The position numbers and the translations under genes were made by a program. The notes under the pieces are model-generated. The model ran no database searches, had not been told where the DNA came from, and saw only the letters and a list, made by a program, of their open reading frames with translations. From assembly GCA_964574335.1 (NCBI GenBank), contig CAZNNH010000065.1, positions 1-30,562 of the forward strand: DNA of 30,562 bases, given 5' to 3'. This document shows, piece by piece, positions 15,220 to 22,978 of this stretch; within the stretch, counting starts at the first letter, position 1; every line of letters begins with the position of its first letter. This DNA comes from CAZNNH01 sp964574335 (lineage in GTDB: Bacteria > Acidobacteriota > Vicinamibacteria > Fen-336).

Positions 15220-16677
15220 TCAGTTGTCCCGGCAGCTCTGCCCGGCGCACCCGCGTAGCGCGGCCAACCGGCCGGCGAGCCGGTCCACCAGGTCGGGGTC
15301 GACCCCGATCGCCATCAGGTTGTCGAGCTCGTAGGGATCGCTGACCAGGTCGTACAGCTCCCGCTCGCCGTTGTCGTACTCCGCGTAGACGTGGTCCTCG
15401 CTGCGGACGCCGAGCCAGGGCGGGCTGTAGACGGGGGTGCCGGTGCCGACGCTCTGGGCCAGCACGTCCTGGCGCCAAGTCGCCGGCTCGCCCTGCAGCA
15501 GCGGCACCAGCGAGCGGCCGTCCACCGAGGCGGGGATGGGGGCGCCGGCCAAGGCGAGCAGGGTGGGGGCGAAGTCGATGTTGGCGACCACCTGGTGGAC
15601 GGTCCGTCCCGGGGTGACGCCGGGACCGAGCACCGCCAGCGGCACGTTGAGCCCCTCGTCGTAGACGAAGGCCTTGCCGCTGGCTAGCCGGTGCTGGCCC
15701 TGGAGCACGCCGTTGTCCGAGGTCACCAGCAGCCAGGTGTGGTCGAGCTCGCCGTTTCGCGAGAGGGTAGAGAGCAGGTCGTCGATGAGGTCCCGCACCC
15801 CCAGCAGCGAGTCGAGGCGCGCGCGGTAGAACTCGTCGATCCCGGCGATCGCGTCCTCGGAGAGCGGCCTGACCCTGCGGAGCCAGAGCGGCTTGTCGCC
15901 GATGTCCGCCTCGTCGAAGGAGGGGGGGCGTGGGGCCGTCTGCCCGGCCGAGGCGCCCTCGTAGCGGGGGGGCGGTATCGCCGGGGCATGAGGCGCGCTG
16001 ATGCTGACGTAGGCGAAGAAGGGCTGGGTGTCGGTGGCTTCGGTGCGCTCGACGAAGTCGATCAGCCGATCACGAAGCACGTCGGTCTGGTGGTTCTCAC
16101 CGCCGCCCCGGTACTGGTTGATGGTGCCGTTCTCGTTCAGGGTGTAGGTCTCGTCGTCCGCCACACGGTCGGAGAGTACCCCGACCCACTCGTCCCACCC
16201 CGGGGGGATGTAGGTGTCGTCGCCGAGGGGGAAGTTGTTCATGTACTTGCCGAGCAGGGCGGTGCGGTACCCCGCTTGGTGCAGCCAAGGCCCGATGTTG
16301 TTCTCGTTGAAGCCGCGGTCCTTGAAGACCTCGTAGGCGCCCAGCGGCGGCCCGTTCTGGAGGATGGTGTGGTTGTGCGCGTACTGTCCGGTCAGGAACG
16401 AAGCGCGTGACGGCGCGCACAGCGGGGTCGTCACCACCATGTTGGTGAAGCGCAGCCCCTGCTGGTACAGGGGCGCCATGAAGGCGGCCGAGCTGTGATC
16501 GAGGTCGTCGAGGACCACCAGGACCAGGTTGGGCGGCGTCGGTGTGGGCGTGGGCGTAGGCGTTGCCGACGGCGTCGTCGACGGCACCGAGGGGCCGGAG
16601 GACGACCCGCCCCCGCCGCAGCCAGCGATCGCGACGCAGAGGGCCAAGAGGTGAAGCACGAGGACGCGTCTGATCAC
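15220..16677 (-). CDS. Sulfatase-family lipoprotein
   Basis: This is a 485-residue member of the alkaline phosphatase / arylsulfatase superfamily. The signal peptide VIRRVLVLHLLALCVAIAGC ends at lipobox cysteine C20, followed by GGGGSSSGPS and a TP repeat linker. The sulfatase domain starts at NLVLVVLDDLDHSS, whose Asp residues bind metal. The formylglycine signature is C87 in LCAPSRASFLTGQ, so C87 would be converted to formylglycine by an FGE-type enzyme not seen in this window. Other landmarks are SISAPHAP, LLVTSDNGVLQGQHR and a C-terminal LYDLVSDPYELDNL. It would hydrolyse sulfate esters, perhaps on polysaccharides, outside the cytoplasmic membrane. I chose GTG 16677 because AAGGAGA lies 8 nt upstream and the signal peptide begins there. 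A longer in-frame start at 16782 runs back through the promoter. Confidence 0.9.
   Translation of the reverse strand: MIRRVLVLHLLALCVAIAGCGGGGSSSGPSVPSTTPSATPTPTPTPTPPNLVLVVLDDLDHSSAAFMAPLYQQGLRFTNMVVTTPLCAPSRASFLTGQYAHNHTILQNGPPLGAYEVFKDRGFNENNIGPWLHQAGYRTALLGKYMNNFPLGDDTYIPPGWDEWVGVLSDRVADDETYTLNENGTINQYRGGGENHQTDVLRDRLIDFVERTEATDTQPFFAYVSISAPHAPAIPPPRYEGASAGQTAPRPPSFDEADIGDKPLWLRRVRPLSEDAIAGIDEFYRARLDSLLGVRDLIDDLLSTLSRNGELDHTWLLVTSDNGVLQGQHRLASGKAFVYDEGLNVPLAVLGPGVTPGRTVHQVVANIDFAPTLLALAGAPIPASVDGRSLVPLLQGEPATWRQDVLAQSVGTGTPVYSPPWLGVRSEDHVYAEYDNGERELYDLVSDPYELDNLMAIGVDPDLVDRLAGRLAALRGCAGQSCRDN
16531..16584 (-). repeat. Low-complexity TP-repeat linker in the sulfatase
   Basis: Near-hexameric GGCGTx units (plus-strand reading) encode alternating Thr-Pro at residues about 32-49. 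This is a flexible, possibly O-glycosylated spacer after the lipid anchor. Confidence 0.7.
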
Positions 16678-16723
16678 GGCGCAGGTCTCCTTCTTCGCGG
16701 CATTTGCGGCCAGAGAGACGCCC

Positions 16724-16752
16724 AGAATAGGGGTGCCGAATGGTCGAGTCAA
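16724..16752 (-). promoter_or_regulatory. Sigma70-type promoter of the sulfatase gene
   Basis: On the minus strand TTGACT (16752-16747) is separated by exactly 17 nt from TATTCT (16729-16724). The predicted transcription start is near 16717, giving a leader of about 40 nt that contains AAGGAGA before GTG 16677. Confidence 0.65.
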
Positions 16753-16820
16753 GGGCGGCCCCGGGAGCTCCGTCAACCTCACGCTGCTTCTTGGAGGCCA
16801 GCTCTCCCTCCGAGGCGGCC

Positions 16821-16826
16821 TATAAT
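16821..16826 (+). promoter_or_regulatory. Consensus -10 (TATAAT) upstream of the M28 peptidase
   Basis: A perfect TATAAT lies about 70 nt before ATG 16897. No good -35 lies at 17 nt; TTGGAG at 16791 is 24 nt away. It is divergent from the sulfatase promoter, so the 219-nt gap 16678-16896 carries both. Confidence 0.5.
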
Positions 16827-16896
16827 CACCTGCCGGCAGCGGCCCTGTGACGACGGCCAGCGTGCTTCAGGCCCCTCACGCAAGGAGACCCTAGTG

Positions 16897-18594
16897 ATGC
16901 AGCGTCAAACACTGTGCGGGCTGGCCGTCCTCCTTCTTCTGTCCCTTCCGGCCGGCGCTGCCGCGGCGGGGCCCGAGGCTTCGTCGCCGGCTTGGCCCTC
17001 CATCGACGGCCAGGCGGTGCTGGAGCACGTGAAGGTGCTCTCGTCCGATGCTTTCGAGGGGCGGGCCCCTGGCAGCCACGGCGAGGAGCTGACCGTCGAC
17101 TACCTCACCGAGCAGCTCGAGAAGATGGGCATCCAGCCGGGCAACCCGGACGGAACCTACATCCAGCAGGTCCCCCTGGTCGGGACCAAGGTCGAGGGCC
17201 ATCCCTCGCTGACCTTCCAGAAGGACGGCGTCCAACAGCAGCTCGCGTGGCGCGACGACTTCGTGGCCTGGACCAAGCGCGTCGTCGATCAGGTACGGCT
17301 CGACGACAGCGAGCTCGTCTTCGCCGGCTATGGGGTGCAGGCGCCCGAGTTCTCCTGGGACGACTTCAAAGGACTCGACGTCAAGGGCAAGACGATCGTG
17401 GTGCTGGTGGGCGATCCTCCGGTGCCGGACCCGGACCATCCGGGCGAGCTCGACCCGGAGGTCTTTGGCGGCAAGGCCATGACCTACTACGGGCGCTGGA
17501 GCTACAAGTACGAGCTCGGCGCCAAGCTGGGCGCCGCCGGCGTTCTCATCGTCCACGAGACGGAGCCCGCCGGCTACCCCTTCGTGGTCGTCCAGGGCCG
17601 GACCGCCGAGCAGTTCGAGCTGGTGACACCGGATCAGGGGAAGAGCCGGCTGGCGGTGGAGGGGTGGATCACCCTCGACCGGGCCAAGGAGCTGTTCGCG
17701 ATGGCCGGACAGGACTTCGAGACCCTCAAGCGCCAGGCGCTCCGCCGCGACTTCCGGCCCGTCGACCTGGGCGTCACCGCCGCGCTCACCCTCGACAACC
17801 AGATCCGCACCATCGACTCCCGTAACGTCGTCGGCAAGCTCGAGGGGAGCGACCCAGCGCTCAAGGACGAGTACGTCATCTACACCGCCCACTGGGACCA
17901 CTTCGGGATCGGGGCCCCGGTGAACGGCGACCCCGTCTATCACGGGGCCATCGACAACGCCAGCGGCGTGGCCGGCGTGATGGAGCTGGCCCGGGCGTTC
18001 ACCCGGGTCCAGCCGCCGGCCAAGCGCTCGATCCTGTTCCTGTTCGTGACCGCGGAGGAGCAGGGCCTGCTCGGATCCGCCTACTACGCCGACCACCCGC
18101 TCTACCCGGAGGCGAAGACGCTGGCCGACATCAACATCGACGGCCTCAACGTGCACGGAAGGACCCGGGACCTGGTGATCATCGGCCTGGGCCTCTCCGA
18201 CCTCGACGACGTCGCGGAGAAGGCCGCCTCGGCCCAGAAGCGGGTGATCGGCCCCGATCCGATGCCGGAGAAGGGCTCCTACTACCGATCGGATCACTTC
18301 CCGTTCGCTCGCAAGGGCGTGCCCGCCATCAACGCCGGCGGCGGCGTCGACTACGTGGGCCAGCCCGCCGACTACGGAAAGAGGATCCGGGACGACTACA
18401 TCGCCCACGACTACCACAAGCCCTCGGACCAGGTGCGACCCGACTGGGACATGAGCGGAGCCGTGGAGGACCTCGAGCTGTTCTTCAGGGTGGGCTACGA
18501 GGTGGCGCAGGGCCAGGAGTTTCCCGCCTGGAAGCCGGGCGCCGAGTTCGAGGCCCAGCGCAAGCAGATGCTGAGCGCGGAGGGCGGGCGGTAA
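16897..18594 (+). CDS. Secreted M28-family metallopeptidase
   Basis: The protein is 565 residues with an N-terminal signal peptide (CGLAVLLLLSLPAGAAAA). Residues about 130-260 form a protease-associated (PA) insert. The di-zinc M28 site is complete: H332 in TAHWDHFG, D353 in AIDNASG, catalytic E387 with E388 in TAEEQGLLGS, D415 in INIDGLN, and H507 in DYHKPSDQV. Enzymes of this family are exported aminopeptidases or carboxypeptidases that trim peptides in the periplasm or outside the cell. AAGGAG lies 9 nt before ATG 16897 and 6 nt before an in-frame GTG at 16894, so the start may be either. A TATAAT box lies upstream. The next gene begins 8 nt after the stop and is likely co-transcribed. Confidence 0.92.
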   Translation: MQRQTLCGLAVLLLLSLPAGAAAAGPEASSPAWPSIDGQAVLEHVKVLSSDAFEGRAPGSHGEELTVDYLTEQLEKMGIQPGNPDGTYIQQVPLVGTKVEGHPSLTFQKDGVQQQLAWRDDFVAWTKRVVDQVRLDDSELVFAGYGVQAPEFSWDDFKGLDVKGKTIVVLVGDPPVPDPDHPGELDPEVFGGKAMTYYGRWSYKYELGAKLGAAGVLIVHETEPAGYPFVVVQGRTAEQFELVTPDQGKSRLAVEGWITLDRAKELFAMAGQDFETLKRQALRRDFRPVDLGVTAALTLDNQIRTIDSRNVVGKLEGSDPALKDEYVIYTAHWDHFGIGAPVNGDPVYHGAIDNASGVAGVMELARAFTRVQPPAKRSILFLFVTAEEQGLLGSAYYADHPLYPEAKTLADINIDGLNVHGRTRDLVIIGLGLSDLDDVAEKAASAQKRVIGPDPMPEKGSYYRSDHFPFARKGVPAINAGGGVDYVGQPADYGKRIRDDYIAHDYHKPSDQVRPDWDMSGAVEDLELFFRVGYEVAQGQEFPAWKPGAEFEAQRKQMLSAEGGR

Positions 18595-18602
18595 CGCAGC
18601 CC

Positions 18603-19037
18603 ATGACCGGGATCGTTTCCGCTGCCGGTCTGCTGCTGATGGTCGGCGGGCTGGTGGGACTCATCCTACACAGGGAGGTGTTCTCGCCGGCGCCGCTGGT
18701 GATCGCCCTTCAGGTCGGTGCGGTCGCGCTTATGCTCTGGGCGCGTCTCGTGTTCGGGAGGCGCAGCTTCCGGGTCAGCGCGTCGCCGGCCGAGGGCGGC
18801 CTGGTGAGGTCGGGACCGTACCGGTGGATCCGGCATCCCATCTACACGGCGGTCTGCCTGTTCGCGGTTGCCTGCGTCCTCGGGCACCCGTCGTGGTTCG
18901 CGCTGGGAATGGCCGGCCTCGTCGGCGCAGGCAGCATGGCGCGTTTGCTGGCGGAGGAGAAGCAGCTCCGGGTCCAGTACCCGGAGTACGCCGACTACGC
19001 CCGGCGAGTGAAGCGGATGGTGCCGTTCGTGTTCTAG
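18603..19037 (+). CDS. Short ICMT-like membrane methyltransferase
   Basis: This 144-residue membrane protein has three or four hydrophobic segments and the family signature VRSGPYRWIRHPIYTA, then EEKQLRVQYPEYADYARRV and a terminal VPFVF. It belongs to the isoprenylcysteine carboxyl methyltransferase-like superfamily, which transfers a methyl group from S-adenosylmethionine to membrane-embedded substrates. The ATG is only 8 nt after the M28 peptidase stop, so both probably come from one transcript. In eukaryotes, carboxyl methylation by ICMT follows C-terminal proteolysis of prenylated proteins. There is no sign of prenylation here, so that parallel is only suggestive. Confidence 0.82.
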   Translation: MTGIVSAAGLLLMVGGLVGLILHREVFSPAPLVIALQVGAVALMLWARLVFGRRSFRVSASPAEGGLVRSGPYRWIRHPIYTAVCLFAVACVLGHPSWFALGMAGLVGAGSMARLLAEEKQLRVQYPEYADYARRVKRMVPFVF

Positions 19038-19064
19038 GTCTAGGGCTGAGGCAGAGAGACGTTC

Positions 19065-19910
19065 TCAGTCGGCAGCAGGCACCCTGGTCAAGACACCATC
19101 GCAGAAGCGGAAGCTGTCCCCACGCCGCCGGGGTGCGGCGATCTCCAACCCGGGAAACCGGACGGTCATCTCCGCTCGGAACCGCTCGTACACGGATGGC
19201 AGCCTGTCGACACACCGGACGTGCATGGGCAGAAGCACCTTCGGTCCCAGCTCGCGCGTCGCCAGTCGCACACCTTCCCAGATGGCTGGAAGCGGCTCGC
19301 AAGTGGCGCCGGTGGCGATGGGCAGGAAGGCCAGGTCCACGGGCAACCCCTGAGACTTCACCCAGGCGATCTCGGCGGCGAACGCCTCCCTCGAGGCCTC
19401 GTCCCACAGCGCGAGATCGCCCGCATGGAACAACGTGACCCCGGCGATCGTCACCAGGAACCCCACGCCGGCGTCGGTCGAGCCCGAGGTCCTGACCCTC
19501 AGTCCCTGCACGTCCAGGCTCTCGTGAGGCGACATCACGTGAGCGTTCTGCATCGGCGTCGCCCCAGGGAATCCCAGCACGTACTGGATCCTCCGGTGCG
19601 TCTTGGCCCACTCGAAGATCTCGGGAGAGAAGTGATCCGAATGAGAGTGCGTCACGAACACCACCACCGGTCGATCGTCATCCCGGCGCCCGGTCCAGGG
19701 CGTCACCTCATTCGGCAGCCCCTCTATCCCTGGGATGGACCGCACGTAGTCGAAGACGAGAACCTGCTGGTCCGTCGCCACGATGAAGCCGCTGTTCTGG
19801 ACATAGCGGACCTCAAGCGTTGCCACCCTCGGATCGGCAACCCCCTCCCAAGGGATCCAGCACAGCATTCCCGCACTCAGCAGCGCGGGCGTCACCGGCC
19901 ACCGGATCAT
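19065..19910 (-). CDS. Exported MBL-fold metallo-hydrolase
   Basis: The protein is 281 residues from ATG 19910; an in-frame TTG at 19916 is also possible. The N-terminus (IRWPVTPALLSAGMLCWIPW) looks like a signal peptide. The metallo-beta-lactamase motif is HSHSDH (H88, H90, D92, H93), with later ligands H162/D165 in FHAGDLALWD and H230 in LPMHVR. The overall layout resembles UlaG-like or other small lactonase/phosphodiesterase MBL proteins. The substrate is unknown. It follows the beta-propeller lipoprotein gene with only about 13 nt between stop and ATG, so the two are likely one transcript. It converges on the methyltransferase gene, with 27 nt between the stops and no strong terminator there. 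Confidence 0.85.
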   Translation of the reverse strand: MIRWPVTPALLSAGMLCWIPWEGVADPRVATLEVRYVQNSGFIVATDQQVLVFDYVRSIPGIEGLPNEVTPWTGRRDDDRPVVVFVTHSHSDHFSPEIFEWAKTHRRIQYVLGFPGATPMQNAHVMSPHESLDVQGLRVRTSGSTDAGVGFLVTIAGVTLFHAGDLALWDEASREAFAAEIAWVKSQGLPVDLAFLPIATGATCEPLPAIWEGVRLATRELGPKVLLPMHVRCVDRLPSVYERFRAEMTVRFPGLEIAAPRRRGDSFRFCDGVLTRVPAAD

Positions 19911-19923
19911 TCCCAAGCGTCTC

Positions 19924-21516
19924 TCACGGCGTCTCGGCCACCGCGAACAGCGCCACCGACCCGCTCTCGTTGGCCGCCACCAGCAGCGCCTCGCCGGTCG
20001 GGCTCTGGTCCGGAGGGATGAGCAGCAGGCCCTCCGGTCCCAGCAGCTCCGAGACGTCGGTCTCCGTCAGGAGAGGGATCCCCTCCAAGGTGGGGAGGTA
20101 GCGGACGAAGCGCGGCGCTCGTGGGTCGGTGATGTCGTAGATCATCACGCCGAGGCCCTGCTCGAGACCCACGAACGCGTAGGTGCCGTCGCCCACCCGG
20201 CCGATCAGCAGGGAGTCGGGTTCGGGGCCACGCTTGGCGCTGGCCTGGTCGAGCCTCTCCCACGAGCCGTGGCCGGAGGCGGCGGCCTCGGCCAGGCGCT
20301 CCTCGAACTGCTGCCCGCTGTCGTAGAGGCGCTCTCCGTCGAGCGACCAGATCGAGAAGGAGCGCGCGCCAAAGGCCTGGAGCTGCTCCAGGCGACCGTC
20401 GCCGTCCTGGTCGCCCGAGCGCGCGACGTGGAGCCGGCCCAGCTTCGACTCCTCGGCGAGGGAAGGGTCGGGGAAGACGTCGGCGTCGAGCCCGAGCTCG
20501 GCCACCCGGGCCTGCTCCTCGAAGCAGCCGTAGCCGCTGCGGGGATCCCCCTCGTTGGCCGTGACCAGGTAGCGGGTCCCACCGGCTTCGACGACGGCGA
20601 TCGCGTCCGGCTGGTAGACGCTGGTCACCGGCCAGGGGCCCGGGCGCAGCCTGCCGTCACGGTCGCTGGGGTCGAGGCCCTCTCCCGCCAGCCGGTGGTC
20701 CTTGACCCCCAGCGGCAGAAGACGGACCACCCGTGCCGTCTCGATGTCCACCTCGGCGATGGCGTTGTTCTCCTGGAGGGAGACGTAGGCGGTGCGCGAG
20801 TCGGCGGTCACCGCCACGTACTCGGGCTCCAGGTCCTGGGCGACCGAGGCGTGGGGGCCGGTGATGCGGATCCGCGGGTCGAGAGACGCCCGGTCCAGCC
20901 CTTCGAACCCGGCCGTCCTCACCTCGAGGGATCCGCTCGCCAGGCGGTCCAGATCGACGTCGATGATGCTGATCGACCCGACCGGGTCGTGGTCGAGCCC
21001 GGGCGTGCAGTAGTCGTGGGGCTCCCCTTCGTTGGCAACCAGGAGACGCCGGCCGTCCGGCGTGAACACCACCATGTCCGGCAGCGCCCCGACCTCGGCT
21101 CGGGCCAGGAGAGCCCCGTCGGTGCGGAAGAACAGCACCGATCCCGGCCGCTGCGCCTCGGTGGCGGGCACCGCGACGGCGACGCGGCCGTCGCTGTAGG
21201 CGACGCTGGTAGGAGAGCGACCGTAGGCAGAGAGGTCGATGGCCGACCGTGGGGAGGGAGACTCGGGTCCGCCTATGTCGAGCACGTCGACCCGATCCGC
21301 CGGGCCGTTGACCACGAACAGGAGCTGGCCGACGGGGTCGTAGGTGAGCATCTCCGCAGCCGACTTCTCGGCCTTGCCGGACACGTAGTGGCCGACCTTG
21401 CGGATGTCGAGCCCCCGCTCCGGCCGAGGTGCCGGCTCGTGCCCGCAACCCACGAGCCCCCACGCCAGCAGGAGCGCGATCCCCCGAGCCAGTCTCTCGC
21501 CAGCCGCCCGTGTCAT
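19924..21516 (-). CDS. Choice-of-anchor-I-type beta-propeller lipoprotein
   Basis: The protein is 530 residues. The signal peptide (GIALLLAWGLVGC) ends in lipobox cysteine C24. The body is a seven-bladed-propeller-like protein with the recognisable choice-of-anchor-I / phytase-esterase-like segments KSAAEMLTYDPVGQLLFVVN, VANEGEPHDY, ALQENNA-like SLQENNAIAEVD, YLVTANEGDPRSG, ARSFSIWSLDGERLYDSG, and FVGLEQGLGVMIYDI near the C-terminus. Relatives are extracellular, sometimes fused to alkaline phosphatase or nuclease domains; no catalytic domain is attached here. The start ATG 21516 has GGAGAAAG immediately upstream. The gene sits between a YkgJ-type gene (60-nt gap) and the MBL hydrolase (about 13-nt gap). 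Function is unproven; a surface or periplasmic scaffold is inferred. Confidence 0.85.
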   Translation of the reverse strand: MTRAAGERLARGIALLLAWGLVGCGHEPAPRPERGLDIRKVGHYVSGKAEKSAAEMLTYDPVGQLLFVVNGPADRVDVLDIGGPESPSPRSAIDLSAYGRSPTSVAYSDGRVAVAVPATEAQRPGSVLFFRTDGALLARAEVGALPDMVVFTPDGRRLLVANEGEPHDYCTPGLDHDPVGSISIIDVDLDRLASGSLEVRTAGFEGLDRASLDPRIRITGPHASVAQDLEPEYVAVTADSRTAYVSLQENNAIAEVDIETARVVRLLPLGVKDHRLAGEGLDPSDRDGRLRPGPWPVTSVYQPDAIAVVEAGGTRYLVTANEGDPRSGYGCFEEQARVAELGLDADVFPDPSLAEESKLGRLHVARSGDQDGDGRLEQLQAFGARSFSIWSLDGERLYDSGQQFEERLAEAAASGHGSWERLDQASAKRGPEPDSLLIGRVGDGTYAFVGLEQGLGVMIYDITDPRAPRFVRYLPTLEGIPLLTETDVSELLGPEGLLLIPPDQSPTGEALLVAANESGSVALFAVAETP

Positions 21517-21540
21517 CTTTCTCCGCTCTCGAGTGCCGCG

Positions 21541-21546
21541 ATGATA
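21541..21546 (-). promoter_or_regulatory. Candidate -10 (TATCAT) for the beta-propeller / MBL genes
   Basis: TATCAT on the minus strand lies 24 nt before ATG 21516, in the 60-nt gap after the YkgJ-type gene. The -35 region is not recognisable. It would allow the two downstream genes to be expressed independently of the cysteine-cluster gene. Confidence 0.4.
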
Positions 21547-21576
21547 GCCCAGCCGGTCGCTACCGTCTCGCCCTAC

Positions 21577-22821
21577 CTACAGCCTCGGTCCGGCCGCGAA
21601 CAGGTGCAGGCTCTCGACGCCGCCGGCGAGGGTGGTGATGAGCGAGCCGAACGCGCTCCGCGGATCCACCAGGCCGAGGTCGGCCGCGTCCACCAAGCCC
21701 TGCTCGAGGGCCTCCGGCCGCACGCTGGGCTGTTCGCTCGCGCCCTCCCGCATGGCGGCCAGCAGGCAGCCAGCGTTGATGATCCCCACCGAGACGCCCA
21801 GCTCGTCGACCACGAAGCGCTGGCGCGAGCCCAGCGTCTCGATGGCCGACCGCAGCCAGCGCTGCAGGCGCTCGTGCACGGCGCCCTGGGCCGGGTCCAG
21901 GTGGGACCGTGCGATCCGCGAGCGGTCCACACCTGCCGTCCGCGGCCAGAGCCCGTGCAGGTGCAGCAGCACCCGCAGCAGCCGGAAGCGGAGGCGAAGG
22001 CGTAGGCCGGAGCGCGGCGAGCCGGCCTGCATCCCGGTGGCCAGCACCGCGAACAGCAGACCGCGCTGGAAGAGCTGGCTCAGCCACGACGGCGCTCGGG
22101 GGGGGAGCGTCTTGTCGCTACCCGCGGCGTGACGGATGGTCAGCTCCAGGTACTCGGCGAAGGCGTGGTCGGCGAGCCGCACCACCCGGTAGCGTGAGAG
22201 GTCCTCCAGGCTCGCCGCCATCCGTCGCGCGTTGGCCCGCAGGTCGGGGGGGCCGTCTGAGCCGGGGCGATCCAGCATGCGGCGCAGCGAGACCCGCAGC
22301 GTCTCGAGCGAGGCCTCGGAGAGCGGCCGACCCTCGACGAGCTGCAGCGGCGCGGGCGCCTGGTCGTGCCGGCGCCGCCAGTGCTTGTCGAGGCGGCGCA
22401 GCTCCTCGAGCCGCTCGCCCAGCGGCGTGCCTTCGTTGCGGACCACGCTGGGGCAGGCGTAGCGGGCGGTGACCAGCGTGGCCTTCTCGCCCGGGTGGAG
22501 CTGGAAAGGGAAGAGACGGCAGGTCAGGGGCTTGTGAGCGGCGCCCAGCTCCTCGTGGATCCGGCACCGGTCGGCCTTCGAGAGGAAGCCGCAGGCGCCG
22601 TCCGGACGCCGACGGATGGCCAGGTGGTGTCCCCCGGAGACGGGTTCGAACGGGTCGACGGTGGTACCTTCCGGGGAGTCGTCGTCCTCGCGAAACCAGG
22701 CAGCCGCTCCCGCGTGTCGCAAGGCCTCGGCCTCGTCAGGCTCCACCACCGCGGCGTGTCGGCAGCACCTGCCGCAGCTATGGCAGGAGAAGCGCTGTTC
22801 CCCGTCGAAGCGAAGCGGCAC
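21577..22821 (-). CDS. YkgJ-family cysteine-cluster protein with long C-terminal extension
   Basis: The protein is 414 residues, and the N-terminal 130 residues match the zinc- or iron-chelating YkgJ family. The cluster is FSCHSCGRCCRH (C13, C16, C19, C20), later CGFLSKADRCRIHEE, and LTCRLFPFQL. Simple YkgJ proteins are about 100-250 residues, so the remaining 280 residues are an extension. That extension is mostly helical, with one hydrophobic segment (LFQRGLLFAVLATGMQAG) near residue 260, and I do not recognise it. No signal peptide is seen. The start is GTG 22821: a TAGAAT -10 lies only 6 nt upstream and there is no ribosome site, suggesting a leaderless message. It is divergent from the tRNA-Gln/mrp transcript. 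Its biochemical role is not established. Confidence 0.82.
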   Translation of the reverse strand: MPLRFDGEQRFSCHSCGRCCRHAAVVEPDEAEALRHAGAAAWFREDDDSPEGTTVDPFEPVSGGHHLAIRRRPDGACGFLSKADRCRIHEELGAAHKPLTCRLFPFQLHPGEKATLVTARYACPSVVRNEGTPLGERLEELRRLDKHWRRRHDQAPAPLQLVEGRPLSEASLETLRVSLRRMLDRPGSDGPPDLRANARRMAASLEDLSRYRVVRLADHAFAEYLELTIRHAAGSDKTLPPRAPSWLSQLFQRGLLFAVLATGMQAGSPRSGLRLRLRFRLLRVLLHLHGLWPRTAGVDRSRIARSHLDPAQGAVHERLQRWLRSAIETLGSRQRFVVDELGVSVGIINAGCLLAAMREGASEQPSVRPEALEQGLVDAADLGLVDPRSAFGSLITTLAGGVESLHLFAAGPRL

Positions 22822-22827
22822 CCGCGC

Positions 22828-22833
22828 ATTCTA
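22828..22833 (-). promoter_or_regulatory. Putative leaderless -10 (TAGAAT) of the YkgJ-type gene
   Basis: TAGAAT on the minus strand ends 6 nt before GTG 22821, so transcription would start at or next to the start codon. The expected -35 position falls on the -35 of the divergent tRNA promoter (22848-22853), so the two polymerases could compete. Confidence 0.5.
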
Positions 22834-22847
22834 TCCTCGGGTCGGGT

Positions 22848-22876
22848 TTGACGACGTCCCGGCCTCCCCGTAGACT
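22848..22876 (+). promoter_or_regulatory. Promoter of tRNA-Gln (and probably the mrp operon)
   Basis: TTGACG (22848-22853), an exact 17-nt spacer and TAGACT (22871-22876) place transcription start near 22883, about 10 nt before the mature tRNA. As a near-consensus -35 at ideal spacing before an RNA gene, this is the best anchor for TAGACT being the housekeeping -10 here. Confidence 0.75.
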
Positions 22877-22892
22877 TGATGGTCCCGCCTGC

Positions 22893-22966
22893 TGGGCGGT
22901 CGTCCAACGGTAGGACATGCGGCTCTGGACCGTAGAATCGGGGTTCGAATCCCTGCCGCCCAGCCA
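22893..22966 (+). tRNA. tRNA-Gln (anticodon CUG)
   Basis: A complete cloverleaf folds by eye. The acceptor stem is TGGGCGG with CCGCCCA. The D stem is GTCC/GGAC. The anticodon stem TGCGG/CCGTA encloses loop CTCTGGA with anticodon CTG at 22925-22927. The T stem CGGGG/CCCTG has loop TTCGAAT. The discriminator is G and CCA is encoded (22964-22966). The weak U1-A72 pair and G73 are known GlnRS identity elements. The mature end lies only 12 nt before the mrpA ATG. Confidence 0.95.
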
Positions 22967-22978
22967 GCTTCAGTGCTG

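Noticed and set aside
15170..15220. Intrinsic terminator after the sulfatase
   Set aside because: GC-rich inverted repeats are present but no T-run follows, and such repeats are common by chance at this base composition.
14892..16584. Short tandem repeats as a CRISPR array or regulatory microsatellite
   Set aside because: The repeats are in frame, encode Thr-Pro linkers, and have no spacer-repeat structure.
16678..16782. Longer start for the sulfatase
   Set aside because: The added residues run through a TTGACT-17-TATTCT promoter and would bury the lipoprotein signal peptide; AAGGAGA supports GTG 16677.
16495..16896. N-terminal extension of the M28 peptidase
   Set aside because: It is antisense to the sulfatase gene and its promoter; the signal peptide, ribosome site and TATAAT box support a start at 16897.
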